Shown here: positions 35,986 to 47,470 of the stretch, one piece after another
How positions within the stretch are numbered: position 1 is the stretch's first letter
Layout: every line of letters begins with the position of its first letter
Origin: Excoecaria cochinchinensis
Lineage: Eukaryota; Streptophyta; Magnoliopsida; Malpighiales; Euphorbiaceae
Reading direction: 5' to 3'
Length of the DNA: 64,000 bases
Assembly (NCBI GenBank): GCA_947683425.1
Contig: CANTUQ010000070.1
Coordinates: 5,287,501-5,351,500, forward strand
The notes under the pieces: generated by a model
Databases searched by the model: none
What the model saw: only the letters and a program-made list of their open reading frames with translations
Told to the model about the DNA's origin: nothing
Translations under genes and position numbers: made by a program

Positions 35986-36149
35986 TAATTAAAAATATTG
36001 TTGCACCATTTTATCAAATTTTTTCAATTGTAACACCAATCTATCTAATTCGCTTCTAACATTTTGATATTGGCTATTAATTAAAATGTTTCTCCATATT
36101 TCCTTAATTTTTTAATTTTATGTTTTTATCGGAATTCATTTTTTTCCAT
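35986..36149. other. Short AT-rich flank of the copia element
   Basis: Nothing recognised. Confidence 0.4.
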
Positions 36150-36563
36150 TGTTGGAATTTATGGACCTATATAAATTAAATATGTTGTATATTATAAGCT
36201 ATTATAATTTTAGTCTAAATAAAAGTGATCTGATTAATTTAAAGTCAAATTGGACTTAATATCCGTCTTATTAAAAGTATGGAGGTTATTTTATAAATAT
36301 GTAGAAATGTAAAGGATTTAATCTAATTCATGATAAGCAAATTAGAAAATAAGTCACACTATAAATAGATTATGTTTCTGGTTGCACGGTTAACCTAATC
36401 CCAATTCTTCTCTTTGGTATTCCATCGCCTAAAAGAAAATTCAAATTTCTATGTCAACTAAAAACCGTCAAATCTTTATATTTTCAATGGCTATAGATTC
36501 ATGTATACTTTCGCATCTATTTTATTCTTTATTATTTGATATGAACGATTTATGAGCTATTAT
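36150..36563 (+). mobile_element. Copia 5' LTR, left part
   Basis: Aligns with 54831-55243 of the 3' LTR. The remaining 3' end lies at 46553-46573. The 3' LTR reads continuously through CTATTATGTATTTA (55237-55250), proving that CACTA-1 was inserted here. Confidence 0.9.
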
Positions 36564-36830
36564 CACTACAAAAAAATAGAAAATTAGCGACAAAAATTTC
36601 CGTCGCTAATTGGACAATTTTCGTCTTTAATTGATTTTAGCGACGCAACGACTAACTGTTAAATAGCTCTGTCGCAAGAAATTTTGCGACTAAAACATAA
36701 AACAGTCGCTAAAAATAGCGACAGAAAAAACAATCGCTAAAAATAAAAAATTTAGTTGCTAAATAATTCCTAAAACTAGTCGCTTGGAAAAATTAAAAAA
36801 TATTGACGACGGATAATCCCTCGCAATTTA

Positions 36831-36869
<39 letters not shown>

Positions 36870-38413
36870 ATCAAAAATTTAATTTATGTAAATAATAATT
36901 ATACAATATTATTAACAATACTATAAATTTAAAAAATATAATATCATAAACTCAAAATATCTGAATTTTTTTAATAAAATAAAAAAAAATTAATTTACAT
37001 ATAATTAAAACCATATTAAATAATATACACTCATATCCATCATCATAAAATATTTAAAAATTACAACAAAAAACACTTTATAAAATCTTGAAATATTCAA
37101 GGAACGCCACCACTTTGGATCTTTAATTACTTCACGAACCACCTAATTTATAAATTATGAGAAAAAATAAAATTAAAGTTAATAACAAAGAGATCTTTGT
37201 CCAGCTCCAAAGTGATGTTTGTCAAGAAATAGAAACAGTTAATAAACCCGAAAATAAATTAAAGTTAACACTTGTTTTTTACTAGCCTGTACAACTATGC
37301 AATTATCGTATTCATCATAAAAGAATTAGATCACTCAACCAAATTAGAAGCATAGTAAATAAATTAAACAGCGCATACATCATTAGATGATGCACTATTT
37401 AAAATACATTTAAAAAGTAAGATAATTAAATTAATTAAATACTAATGAAAAAGCACCCTCAAGATATTTCTAATCAGAACTTTAAAGAAATGGACATGCT
37501 GGATCATCAATTATAAGAAATGAAAAATAAATACATTGTCCAGATGCACTTAAACCTGTATGAACTCAAAGGATCACTGTATGACCTCCAGAGACCCCGT
37601 ATGATGTAGTGATAACTCTGTGCAGTTATAGGACTTGAAAATCCACCAGCAAGATCATTTGTGCATTGATCATTTAATCCTTAACTTCACCCGATAAATA
37701 ATTCAAATTTGTCAATATCAAATCATAACCTAGCATACAACTTTGTGCATATAAATTACTTAAAAGATTTGCAACCTAGGCTTATAAACTACAACTATTT
37801 ATGTGACACTTCATGCACAAACCTTATTAAGTGGATCTGATCATGCCATTAATGTATGCTACCCACAGAAGCAGGAAGTAAACAACATAAAATCACATTA
37901 AACAATTAGCTAATTATGCCAACCCTAAACGTGCACATGGAGTTTGAGGCATAATATCAAAAAATATTCATTGCATTTATCAGCATCAGCATTCGATACT
38001 GCCATGATTAGTGGCTAATGACAATAATCAATGCAATAATGCATAAAAAAATTCCAATAACCATTATACATAATGATAATCATATTACTCTCATCCTTAT
38101 TTTAATAGGCCAGAATATTTCATTCCCAATCATAGTACCAACAGGCAAAACATTGATAAAGCACTTAAAAATAAGCATAGAGATAATAAAAACAATTTGC
38201 GATCACACATCTAGACAATATAACATCCATTTAGAAAGTATTTCATTCCAAATCAAAATAGCAACAGCAAAGCAGTCACAAATATGGATAGAGATAATCA
38301 CAAGAATTTTCAATCGCACATCTAGACAATATAACATCAATTAGTAATCTCTACTCTTCATGGCATTATCATATTTAAATTATCCATCCCACATATAAAT
38401 CATGTCAATCATC

Positions 38414-38923
38414 ATCATAGTCGCCAGCAAATCATCATCACAGACAATATGACATCTTGTATAATGGATTCATCTAGCTGCCTGTAAAAGAATATTAAAA
38501 GATAAACAAGAAAATAATACCCATCCTCAAAAATTAAGTACACTAATTTCCTAACTGCAACTATTCCTGTCATCAAAATTGAAAAAACAAAATAAAGCTA
38601 TCCACCCCATTATATAACCAATTAGTAGTTAAAATTACACTAAAAAATTTAATTAGGGAGAACTGATTCTTTTTACCTATTAATATAGTAAACCTCCCAG
38701 CTTAAAACGAGATCTAATGGCTTGAGATTGTCATCTATACAGAAAGTGAGGCCTAATAATTACCAGATCACAAAGTTAAAGCATTAGCTAGGCCAATTAC
38801 GAATGAAAATCCAGGAACAAAGTGAGGAAAAAGAGAAAGATCTTTACATTTTCTGAGAATCTCTTCTTCATTATCTAGCGTGAACCCACTTTTGATGAAT
38901 TCTTCTTTATTCTCCTCTTCCAT
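38414..38923 (-). pseudogene. POLA2: Captured 5' exons of DNA polymerase alpha subunit B
   Basis: Read on the minus strand. Exon 1 is 38923-38848: ATG, 25 codons ending SGFTLDNEEEILRK, then T and donor GTAAAG. Exon 2 is 38752-38677: it opens after TTATTAG, completes Cys, and encodes LTFCIDDNLKPLDLVL then SWEVYYINR, ending at donor GTAAAA. Exon 3 starts at 38481 after TTTTACAG and encodes QLDESIIQD. The match then stops, and an in-frame TGA is met after CWRL. Phases join correctly (1, then 2). This is the N-terminus of plant POLA2, the regulatory subunit of the DNA polymerase alpha-primase complex that starts nuclear DNA replication; identification is from remembered family sequence. The roughly 600-residue protein is represented by about 60 residues, so it is a fragment. 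A telo-box (AAACCCTAG, reverse of 38942-38950) precedes the ATG, as in many replication genes. Confidence 0.82.
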
Positions 38924-39083
38924 GTCGCTGCCTGTCTTTCTCTAGGGTTTCTTTCCAGCTGCAGAAATCCAACTGCAAAAGTAATCAATTCCCAATAATC
39001 TTAACGTTAAGATTCTTAACAGTGCCTCTTCAGAGAAGCACATCCACTCAAAAATATAGGCGTCAATCAGGAAAAAAAATTAC

Positions 39084-39180
39084 CAAATGTAAATTCATCT
39101 GTGCTTAAGCCTGAGGCTAAAAGAGCAGCTACTGCAGCTGAAGGTCTAGGAATAGGAATAACAGGAATATTTTCATCCAT
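39084..39180 (-). pseudogene. Second exon-like piece in CACTA-1, unrecognised
   Basis: On the minus strand an ATG at 39180 opens 32 codons (MDENIPVIPIPRPSAAVAAL, then ...GLSTDEFTF), plus one nucleotide, ending at a donor-like GTAATT (39083). It lies upstream of the POLA2 pieces in the same orientation, behind the GC-rich block. If spliced to the acceptor at 38973 it would read into the POLA2 leader in a different frame, so an in-frame fusion is not supported. It may be a first exon from another captured gene or CACTA-specific sequence. Confidence 0.35.
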
Positions 39181-40206
39181 GCAGATAGATTTCAAAGGGA
39201 AGAGAACACTGACCGGTGCGAGAGAGGGGCGACGGCGGCGAACTAACAGCGCGCGAGGTAAAGGCAACGGTAGTGGCGAGACCGGATCTGTAACGGCGGG
39301 GTGGGGGCGATGCCGGATCTGGCACCTGATGGCTCTAGATGAGAAGGAGGGGACGCGCAAGGGAGGGGGCGGCGCTCGGGAAAGGAGGGTGGTGCGGTGA
39401 CCGTTGCGAGCGCTAGCTGTCGCCGACTCTGGTGCGCGGGTCACCAGCGCTCCATCCCTTCGCCTATCCGTTCTCGGTTTCTGCTTCCCCTTCCCCTAGC
39501 CCTTTCCCTGCGTTTTCAGTTCTCTTCCCACTCTCTATTATTTTCTTTTGTTTTTCCATTTGCTTATTTTGTTGGGACAAAAATTTGAAAGTTGTTTTTT
39601 AAAAGTCTATATAAAAAAAATAGAGGTGTTCAAGAATATTTACGAGACTGGGGTTTCATCAGACGCCGCAATTCTGATGATGGAACCTACAAAGTGGGTC
39701 ATTTTTCTTTGTTGATGCCGCATATGGGACCCACAAAGTGGGTCATTTTTTCCTTGTTGATGCCGCAATTGGTAGCTGCGGCTTCAACTTATATATATAT
39801 ATATATATATATAAAAGGGGCAGCATGCCCCTTATTTTTTATTTTTTAAAATAATAATTTAATAATAAATAATATTATTTATTATAATAAAATAGAATTA
39901 TAATAGAGATAAAATAAAGTAGAAAATATATTTATTAAATATAATAATATAATTATGATAGAATAATATACGAAACGAAATTATATTTTTTAATTGTCCA
40001 GTAATAAATTTTACATAAATATTAAAAATTTCATAAATTTTTAATATTTTTTTTTATTTTTATTTTTTATGTGTAAAGTAGAAAATTTATAGATAGTATA
40101 ATATGAAAATTTTATAAGTAGCTCAAATAATTGTAAGTTTCGTATATTATAAGTAAAAAATTTATAGATAGTATAATATGAAAATTTATACACTATTTTG
40201 ACCCTT

Positions 40207-40629
40207 CACTACAAGAAAAAATAGCTTTTCCCGACGGAAATTCCCGACGGAAAATAAGGAATTTCCGTCAGGAAACTAAATTGCCGACGGAAATTCATTC
40301 CGTCGGCAATTTAGTCGTAGGCAAATTTCCCGACGGAAAAAATTCCGTCGGGAAATTTACCGACGGAAATTAAATTTCCGTCGGTAAATTTACCGACGGA
40401 ATTTTTTTCCGTCGGTAATTCCCGACGGAAATTTAGTTTCCGTCAGGAAATTTTACAAATTAAAAAAAAAATTAATAATAACAATACAATTAACATAAAT
40501 AAATAATAATAATAACAATACAAATTATAAATAAATAATAATAATAACAATACAATTAACATAAATAAATAATAATAATAACAATACAAATTATAAATAA
40601 ATAATAATAATAACAATACAATTAACATA

Positions 40630-40670
<41 letters not shown>

Positions 40671-40949
40671 TACAAATTATAAATAAATAATAATAATAAC
40701 AATACAAATTAACATAATAATAATAACATGTTGAATAATAATAATAATAACTTAATAATAATAATATGTTGAATAATAATAATAACTAAAATTAACACTA
40801 ATTAACAATAATAATCATAATATGAAAAATTCTATTAATAAATTTAATAACAATAAAGTTTTAAGAAATATAAATTTAAACAATAATTAAAATTTACCAA
40901 TATTCATCTAACATAAATAAAATAATAATTCTTATTATACCCAATTAAC

Positions 40950-40989
<40 letters not shown>

Positions 40990-41092
40990 AGAGAGAGGCA
41001 GATCTGTACCTGGCACCGAAGGAGGAGGAGAGGTGGTCGGCGGTAGTCGGCGGCGACTGGGCAGAGGGCAGAAACGGGGAGAGGAGAGGGAG

Positions 41093-41133
<41 letters not shown>

Positions 41134-41251
41134 GGGAAGGAGGAGCGGGAAAAGAGGGAGGGAGGGGAGGCCGATCGGCGCCGGAGGGAGGGGGAGGGGC
41201 GGTGGTCAGCGGCGACTGGGCAGAGGGCAGAAACGGGGAGAGGAGAGGGAG

Positions 41252-41286
<35 letters not shown>

Positions 41287-42076
41287 GGGAAGGAGGAGCG
41301 GGAAAAGAGGGAGGGAGGGGAGGGAGGGTGCGCCGATCGGCGCCAGAGGGAGGGAGAGGGGCGGTGGTCGGTGGCGGCTGGGCAGAGGGAGGAGAGACGG
41401 GGCGAGGAGAGGGAGAAGAGAGAAAGAGAGAGAAGAGAGAGAGAGAGAGAGAAAAAAAAAAGAGGGAAATGAATTTAATTTAACTTTAGCGACGGAAAGT
41501 ATTTTCCGTCGCTAAAAAAAGAGAGGGAAATGAAATTTAATTTAACTTTAGCGACGGAAAGCATCTTCCGTCGCTAAAAAAAGAGAGGGAAATGAAATTT
41601 AATTTAACTTTAGCGACGGAAAAGCATATTCCGTCGCTAAAAAGAGAGGGAAATTAAATTTTTTTATCTTTAACGACGGAAACCATATTCCGTCGCTAAA
41701 AATAGCGACGGATTATTCAAACCGTCGCTAATTTTAGCGACGGTTTTTTTACTCCGTCGCTAAAAATACAATTAAGTTTTTTTTTATTATTTTCAGCGAC
41801 GGAAACGAATTTTCGTCGCTATTTTTAGCGACGGTTTATAAAAACCGTCGCAAATATCGGTCGGCAATTTTGGTGGGAAATCTTGGCGCCATTTTTAGCG
41901 ACAGATTTTATTTTTCGTCGCTATTTACCGACGGAAATTAAATTCCGTCGCTAATTAGCGACGGAATTTAATTTCTGTCGCTAATTAGCGACGGACAATA
42001 AAATTCGTCGCTATTTAGCGACGGAAATGACTCCGTCGCTAAATTTCCGTCGCTACTTTATCATTTTCTTGTAGTG
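40207..42076. mobile_element. CACTA-2: short CACTA element (1870 bp, TSD CTT)
   Basis: Left end CACTACAAGAAAAAATAG (40207), inverted right end ATTTTCTTGTAGTG (42076), TSD CTT (40204-40206 and 42077-42079). The left subterminal region uses CCGACGGAAA words, the right one TAGCGACGG words. The middle is (AAT)n-rich (40460-40980) and then GC/GA-rich. No coding domain. The Gly/Arg/Glu-rich frames at 41033-41515 are purine-tract artefacts. Confidence 0.93.
41033..41700. repeat. Two tandem-repeat blocks inside CACTA-2
   Basis: First, a ~160-bp purine-rich unit keyed by GGCGACTGGGCAGAGGGCAG starts at about 41052, 41211 and (as GGCGGCTGGGC) 41373, each with a (GA)n run. Second, a ~60-bp unit, GAGAGGGAAATGAA with TTTAACTTTAGCGACGGAAA and TTCCGTCGCTAAA, is repeated four times from about 41458 to 41700. 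Each of those units has a perfect hairpin around AGCGACGGAA/TTCCGTCGCT. Confidence 0.85.
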
Positions 42077-43027
42077 CTTGTAGATATTATCATTCAACCT
42101 CTAATTATATTCTAAAATTCTAAGAAGCATTGTGTATTTTTTATGCATTGATTAATAATATTACGCTAATTTAGAATATATTTATAAAAATTATGGTTTA
42201 TTTAATGGGAGCTGTTAAAAGTATAATTTTTTTTTATACAAAATGTGTGAAGACATATTAAAGGTATTGTCCTTTAGTTAAAATTTTAGTCGTTAAAATT
42301 CAACATTTGAATTTCTTTCTCTTTTCATATATAGCTAATTGATTTCTTCCCTTTCTAATGTCTTTTTTCATTAGCTGCACTTGTCAAACAAACACCATGA
42401 TACACATAGCATGGTTAATAATATAGTGGAATTTCATTTCCATTAATTACTATAGTAATACGAAGAGAAACAGAATTGATTAATTAATATATATTATTAA
42501 TTTAATTTGGCAATTTTTAGTAATTTTTTTTATAGTAAATACACACACGAATAGAAAATGAATAATCATTTATCAAAATCATAGCGATTTTAAAGAAAGC
42601 ATGCTAATTCTTAGTAGCATTTTATTTCATGTTACATGTGTATATTGGAAATTAAAGAGAAAAAAAATAAACTGAGCATAATATATTAATGTGTATTGAA
42701 TGCATAAATGGATTATGGAGGGAAAAAATTAGCAGAAAATTCGATCCATTGTGTCAAGGGTATAAAAGTACTTTCATGTCTTTTGTACAAAATTATGGTA
42801 ATTGCAAAATGAAAATATCATTAAATTTTATAATAAATTTTACAAAAATATTAAATATAGTTTCATTTGGTATATTATTCTATCATAATTATATTATTAT
42901 ATTTAATAAATATATTTTCTACTTTATTTTATCTCTATTATAATTCTATTTTATTATAATAAATAATATTATTTATTATTTATTAATAAATTATTATTTT
43001 AAAAAATAAAAAAGATAAGGGGCAGCA

Positions 43028-45854
43028 TGTAACACCCCTTACCCGTACGTAGTAAACCATACCGTGAACCGGTGGTTCACGACGACGGTCAAGGGCATTA
43101 CCGAACAAACATGTAAAACTTATAAACCTTTAAGCTAAAATATGGGTTATAAAATTTCTTTCATTTTTAAAAACACATTATAATTAACTATAAATTCATT
43201 ATAAATTCACATTGTAAAGTAAACTTCTTCAGGATTTACTATCGACAGATCTTTTACATAACCAATATCACTTTTACAAAACTTATAATTTAAAATTATA
43301 AATCTTGCATACATTCCGAAGACGATACAAATCCTACTCTAATAACTCTTCATAAGCTTACATTGGCCTGAACTGCTGCGGAAAGACTCTCGAAAGACCC
43401 GATCAATAGTACCTACACGGATTAAAAGAAAATTCGTGCTAAGCATAAAGTTTAGTGGGAAACACATACACATAACAAGTAATACATCACACAAATAGAA
43501 CATCATACATTATACACAAAAGATCATACTTAACTGACCATATCACATTAAGTACCATTTTAGGCATGTCATGATTTATTTAACATTCTCATACACATAG
43601 AGCATTAAGCAACCCATCTCATAATTCCAGAATATAACATACATAATGGTTGTATTATTATTATTTCCATTTATTAAGTTGCCTGCAATTCAAAGACGCG
43701 GATAATGGGTTTCGCATTGGTACCACCGAGGTACTATGATATTTACGCATTGGTACCCTCAGGTACAGTAATATCATTTCAAATATAATAAAATCTAGCA
43801 AGAATTATACGCATTGTAATCGCATTGTGATTCCCAAGGAATCAGATACATTAAACGCATTGGGCTGCAGCACTTTGACCCTATAGGCATGCCTTTCTAT
43901 CCACTACTTGACTCGCAGGCTTAAGTTATTTAATTATGTTATCCATTTCACATTGATCAATTTTCATAACACATATACCATCCATGATCACATTCTCTTT
44001 TACACATGCACTTAACACATCAACTATTTACTTCACTTACGTACACATTACACTTCTCAAGTTTACGTGTTCATGATCATTAATTACATACTTAGTTAAG
44101 TTCAAGAATCACCATGTCATAGGCATATACACATCACTAGAGTTTAACATCGAGCTCAAACACATATATTTATCATTCCATTACTATTCTTTACATAATT
44201 ATATGTATTGTTACTTTTGCTAATAGGTTTTATGGATTATTTTTATTAATGTTCAATGATTAATGAGTTAAGAGTTAAAAGAAATATCCATTGGAAGCTT
44301 TAGAGATTTAAAAAGAGTGTTAAATGCTGAAAGAAAGCAACCAGAATGTTTCACCACCTAAGGCTTTGATATTTTGAGTGACAGCCTATTTCACCACCTG
44401 AGGTGGTGACACTGGGCAGAAATCACCACGTGAGCGTGTGACAGATTATTTCACCATCTAAAAGTGTGCAGATTATTTCACCACCTGAGGTGGTGACACT
44501 GGGCAAATGTTTTAACTCCTTTCCAATTTCAAACTTCAATAGCCTAAACCGACATATAAACCTCATTTTTAGGCCAAACATCCTTCTTAACAAATGATAC
44601 TTAGGATGTTAGCTTTCATATAAAACAAATTTCAGTTCATTTGGACACCTAAATCTCCAGATATGAACAAAACAATATGCACTGCTCCCCTGAACCCGGC
44701 CAGGGAAGATAGCTCTACTTCATGACCACTTTTGAGATAGTTAGAGCTAGAATTTGCTCAAGCTTATTTCTAAGACATTTGTAGGAATATGTCTTAGCTT
44801 TCAAAAGGTACTTTTGTCATACTATTTGGAGTTCTAAAACTCTGGATATAACCTAATAACCGAAGAAAAGTCAAGTGTTTCTTAACACAATTTTCATCAA
44901 ATCCTACTCACATGCACAATTTTAACAATCTAAAGCCAACACTCACTATCAACATCATAGATTCAACACATATCATTCAAATACATCTCAAATCATATTA
45001 TTTATCATCAAAACACATCAAATCAAACTAGTTTCCAAACCTTAACTCCTTTGCTCCAATAGCTTCAATGGTGGCACTTCTTGCTTTTGTACTCCCTCTT
45101 CAGTTTTGTCTCTCCAATTTCCTCATAAAAAGCATAGAATATCACTCCATATTTTTAATGAAACCAAGATGGAATTCTAGAGATGAGGATCCCTACTTAC
45201 CTTTCTAACTCAAATCTCTCATTCAAACACTTGAGCTGCACTTTCTAATACTCATAGCTTGGGCTTGCAAGGGGAGAGGGAGGGTTGGCGTGAGATGAAG
45301 AAGAAGAGGGAGAGAAGAAGACCAAAGGAAATTCACGTGAGGGAGGAGAGGGGAAGTGCAGAAATCTGATATCCCTTTCCTAAAATAACTCAAACTTATC
45401 CCATATGCCACATGTCTACTTCCTATTGGCCCTCCAAAGATTTTTATGACAATTCTCCCTTTTGGTCCCTTATTCTTTTGTTTCTTCATACATTTGGCAA
45501 ATAACTATCTCCAATTAAAACATTGGCATACAAATCTTCTTAATTGTTTTATTTAAGTCCCAATTTGGCAGATTACCAAAATACCCTTAACTTTTCACCT
45601 AATACTGATGACGTCCTTTACTACACTTAATCATTTCCATCATCCCATTACACATTTTAATCACCAAAATAATTATTTTCATATTGTTTAAGACACGACG
45701 ATATAACTGTCCAATTTACCGAAACCTACTGAAACTTTTAAATTAATGACGGTTGCGTCATTTTTAACACTTCCGTCCCTATTTCGATCACATTCGGTTT
45801 TCGTTACATCCTAAACTTACCCTAATCCGACTAGGGTATATTCGGGGTGTTACA
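43028..45854 (-). mobile_element. Solo LTR, family 2, copy E (2827 bp, TSD CAGCA)
   Basis: In minus orientation it starts TGTAACACCCCGAATATACC (at 45854) and ends ACGGGTAAGGGGTGTTACA (43028). TSD CAGCA lies at 43023-43027 and 45855-45859. It is closely similar along its whole length to copy F (48742-51644) in opposite orientation. It interrupts the right arm of the MULE. A cassette of CACCACCTGAGGTGGTG palindromes lies at about 44345-44510. Confidence 0.93.
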
Positions 45855-46575
45855 CAGCAGATAGGCTCCTGCTACCCCTTTTATATATATATATATAAAA
45901 GTTGATGCCGCAGCTACTAGCTTCGACATCAACAAGGAAAAATGACCCACTTTGTGGGTCCCATCGTCAGAAGCCGCATGTGTCAGTTGCGGGTTCTGAC
46001 GCAACTCCAGTCCCGTAAATATTTTTGAAACATCCCTATTTTTGTATATAGATTTTTTAAAAAACCACTTTTAAATCTTTGTCCCTATTTTGTTCCCATT
46101 TTTGTCTCTCTCTTTTTATTAATTTATTTTCTTTATTATTATTATTTTAGTAGTATAATTATTATTATTATTTTAGTAGTATTATTATTCTTTTCATAAT
46201 TAAAAAATTTGAAAATTTTTTATCCGTCGCTAATTTAAGTGCGTTTAGCAGCAACAAAATTAGTCACTAAAACAGTCGCAAATAAAAGCGCTAAAATTGC
46301 TTTCAAATTTAGCGACTAATATTACCGTCGTTAATTTAGCGACAAATTATTTAATCGCTAATTTAGTCGCAAAAAAAGCGCCAGTTAAAATTTAGCGACT
46401 GCTTTTTCTGCCGTTGCTATTTAGTCACTAAATTTACCTTAAAATTGAAAAAATAAATTTTCACAACGAATTATAAAAATGGTCACTAATCCGTCGCTAA
46501 TTAGTGACTGAATTATGTCTATCGCTAATCTGAATTTTTTTTTATAGTGTATGTATTTAGAATTTTTCCATCAAT

Positions 46576-46586
46576 TGGTATTAGAG
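46576..46586 (+). other. Copia primer-binding site
   Basis: TGGTATTAGAG, two bases after the 5' LTR end at 46573. It matches the initiator-Met tRNA site TGGTATCAGAGC with a change at one position. Confidence 0.85.
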
Positions 46587-47470
46587 TATAATTTATGTTG
46601 ATTCATTGAAAATTGATTAAAGTTATTATTAAGAATAATATCCCCGATAGCATGAAAATTGTGGCCCGATAGTATATCGATTAGTTTGATTTTGCCGAGT
46701 GGTATTAGGCATGAATTACTGTTCCCGTTTTGCTACTTATTAATTTTTCTCTGGAATTTGAGTTTGGCCTATTTGTTTACTTCTAGGTTTCATGATTTTG
46801 TCTTCTTGTGCAATCAATATTGCTTGATCAATATTATTTTAATTTTGGTGTTTTGATCTTTACGGTATAATTTGCATATATTTGGTTGCCGTTGATTTTT
46901 TATTTTGCTTTACAACTTCGAGATCTATTATTTAGCCTTGCGGCATAATTGAATTGCAATATTTTTTTATTGAATGTCTTTCACAGTTTTAATGTAGAAT
47001 ATTAATCAATTATGATTACGATTAATATTTTATATTCATTTGTACAATTAAAGTTTAGATTCAAAATTGGCTTAAGATTTCACTACTGATATTTTAATTT
47101 ATTTAATTAAAGCAATATGTTCAAAATTTTATGCGGATAATAACCGGCCCAAACGAAGGTTATTATTGTTTGGCCGAAATTAGAACATAGTTATGGTAAT
47201 AAATATGTGATAATTATTTGGTTTTTCATGTGAATGTTAAGTTGGTAGAAAAAAAGGCTTAATATTTGACAGAAATTTATTATCAATACTTTATTACTGC
47301 ACCAAAATTACTATTCACAATTTGATTTTTCTGTTCAAAGACTAAATTTCAATGTTGTGCTAGGTGTCTTATGATGAGATTCACCATTATTTTGAATCTA
47401 TTGTTTTGTAAAATTTAAAATATTAATTGTGAAGTTATATGTTTTGTGTTGTTCTCTGAATTCAAAAAAT
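46587..47470 (+). other. Copia untranslated leader
   Basis: AT-rich leader between the primer-binding site and gag. No other feature seen. The short frame at 46659-46856 has no resemblance to known proteins. Confidence 0.6.

Larger units (their letters stand above)
39574..46085. mobile_element. Mutator-like element with long inverted repeats (9-bp TSD)
   Basis: It starts GGGACAAAAATTTGAAAG (39574) and ends with the inverted CTTTTAAATCTTTGTCCC (46085). A perfect 9-bp repeat TATTTTGTT lies at 39565-39573 and 46086-46094. The inverted arms are about 400 bp: 39574-39985 against 42862-43027 plus 45860-46085. They include the paired block GACCCAC...GTGGGTC, an (AT)n tract and the GGGGCAGCA word. 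GGG-starting ends, long arms and a 9-bp TSD indicate a MULE. The interior holds CACTA-2, a solo LTR and about 1 kb of AT-rich sequence, and no MURA transposase. Confidence 0.88.
36564..46549. mobile_element. CACTA-1: gene-capturing CACTA element (TSD TAT)
   Basis: Left end CACTACAAAAAAATAG (36564), inverted right end TTTTTTTTATAGTG (46549), TSD TAT (36561-36563 and 46550-46552). Subterminal regions are dense in AGCGAC/GTCGCT words (36580-36830 and 46225-46535). The interior carries host exons in reverse and a GC-rich block near 39200-39450. A Mutator-like element (39574-46085) is inserted in it. Without that insertion it is about 3.5 kb. No CACTA transposase is visible. Confidence 0.92.

Noticed and set aside
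41033..41515. 160-codon open frame rich in Gly, Arg and Glu
   Set aside because: It translates purine-rich tandem repeats inside CACTA-2. It has no start context or domain, and an overlapping frame on the same strand is equally open.
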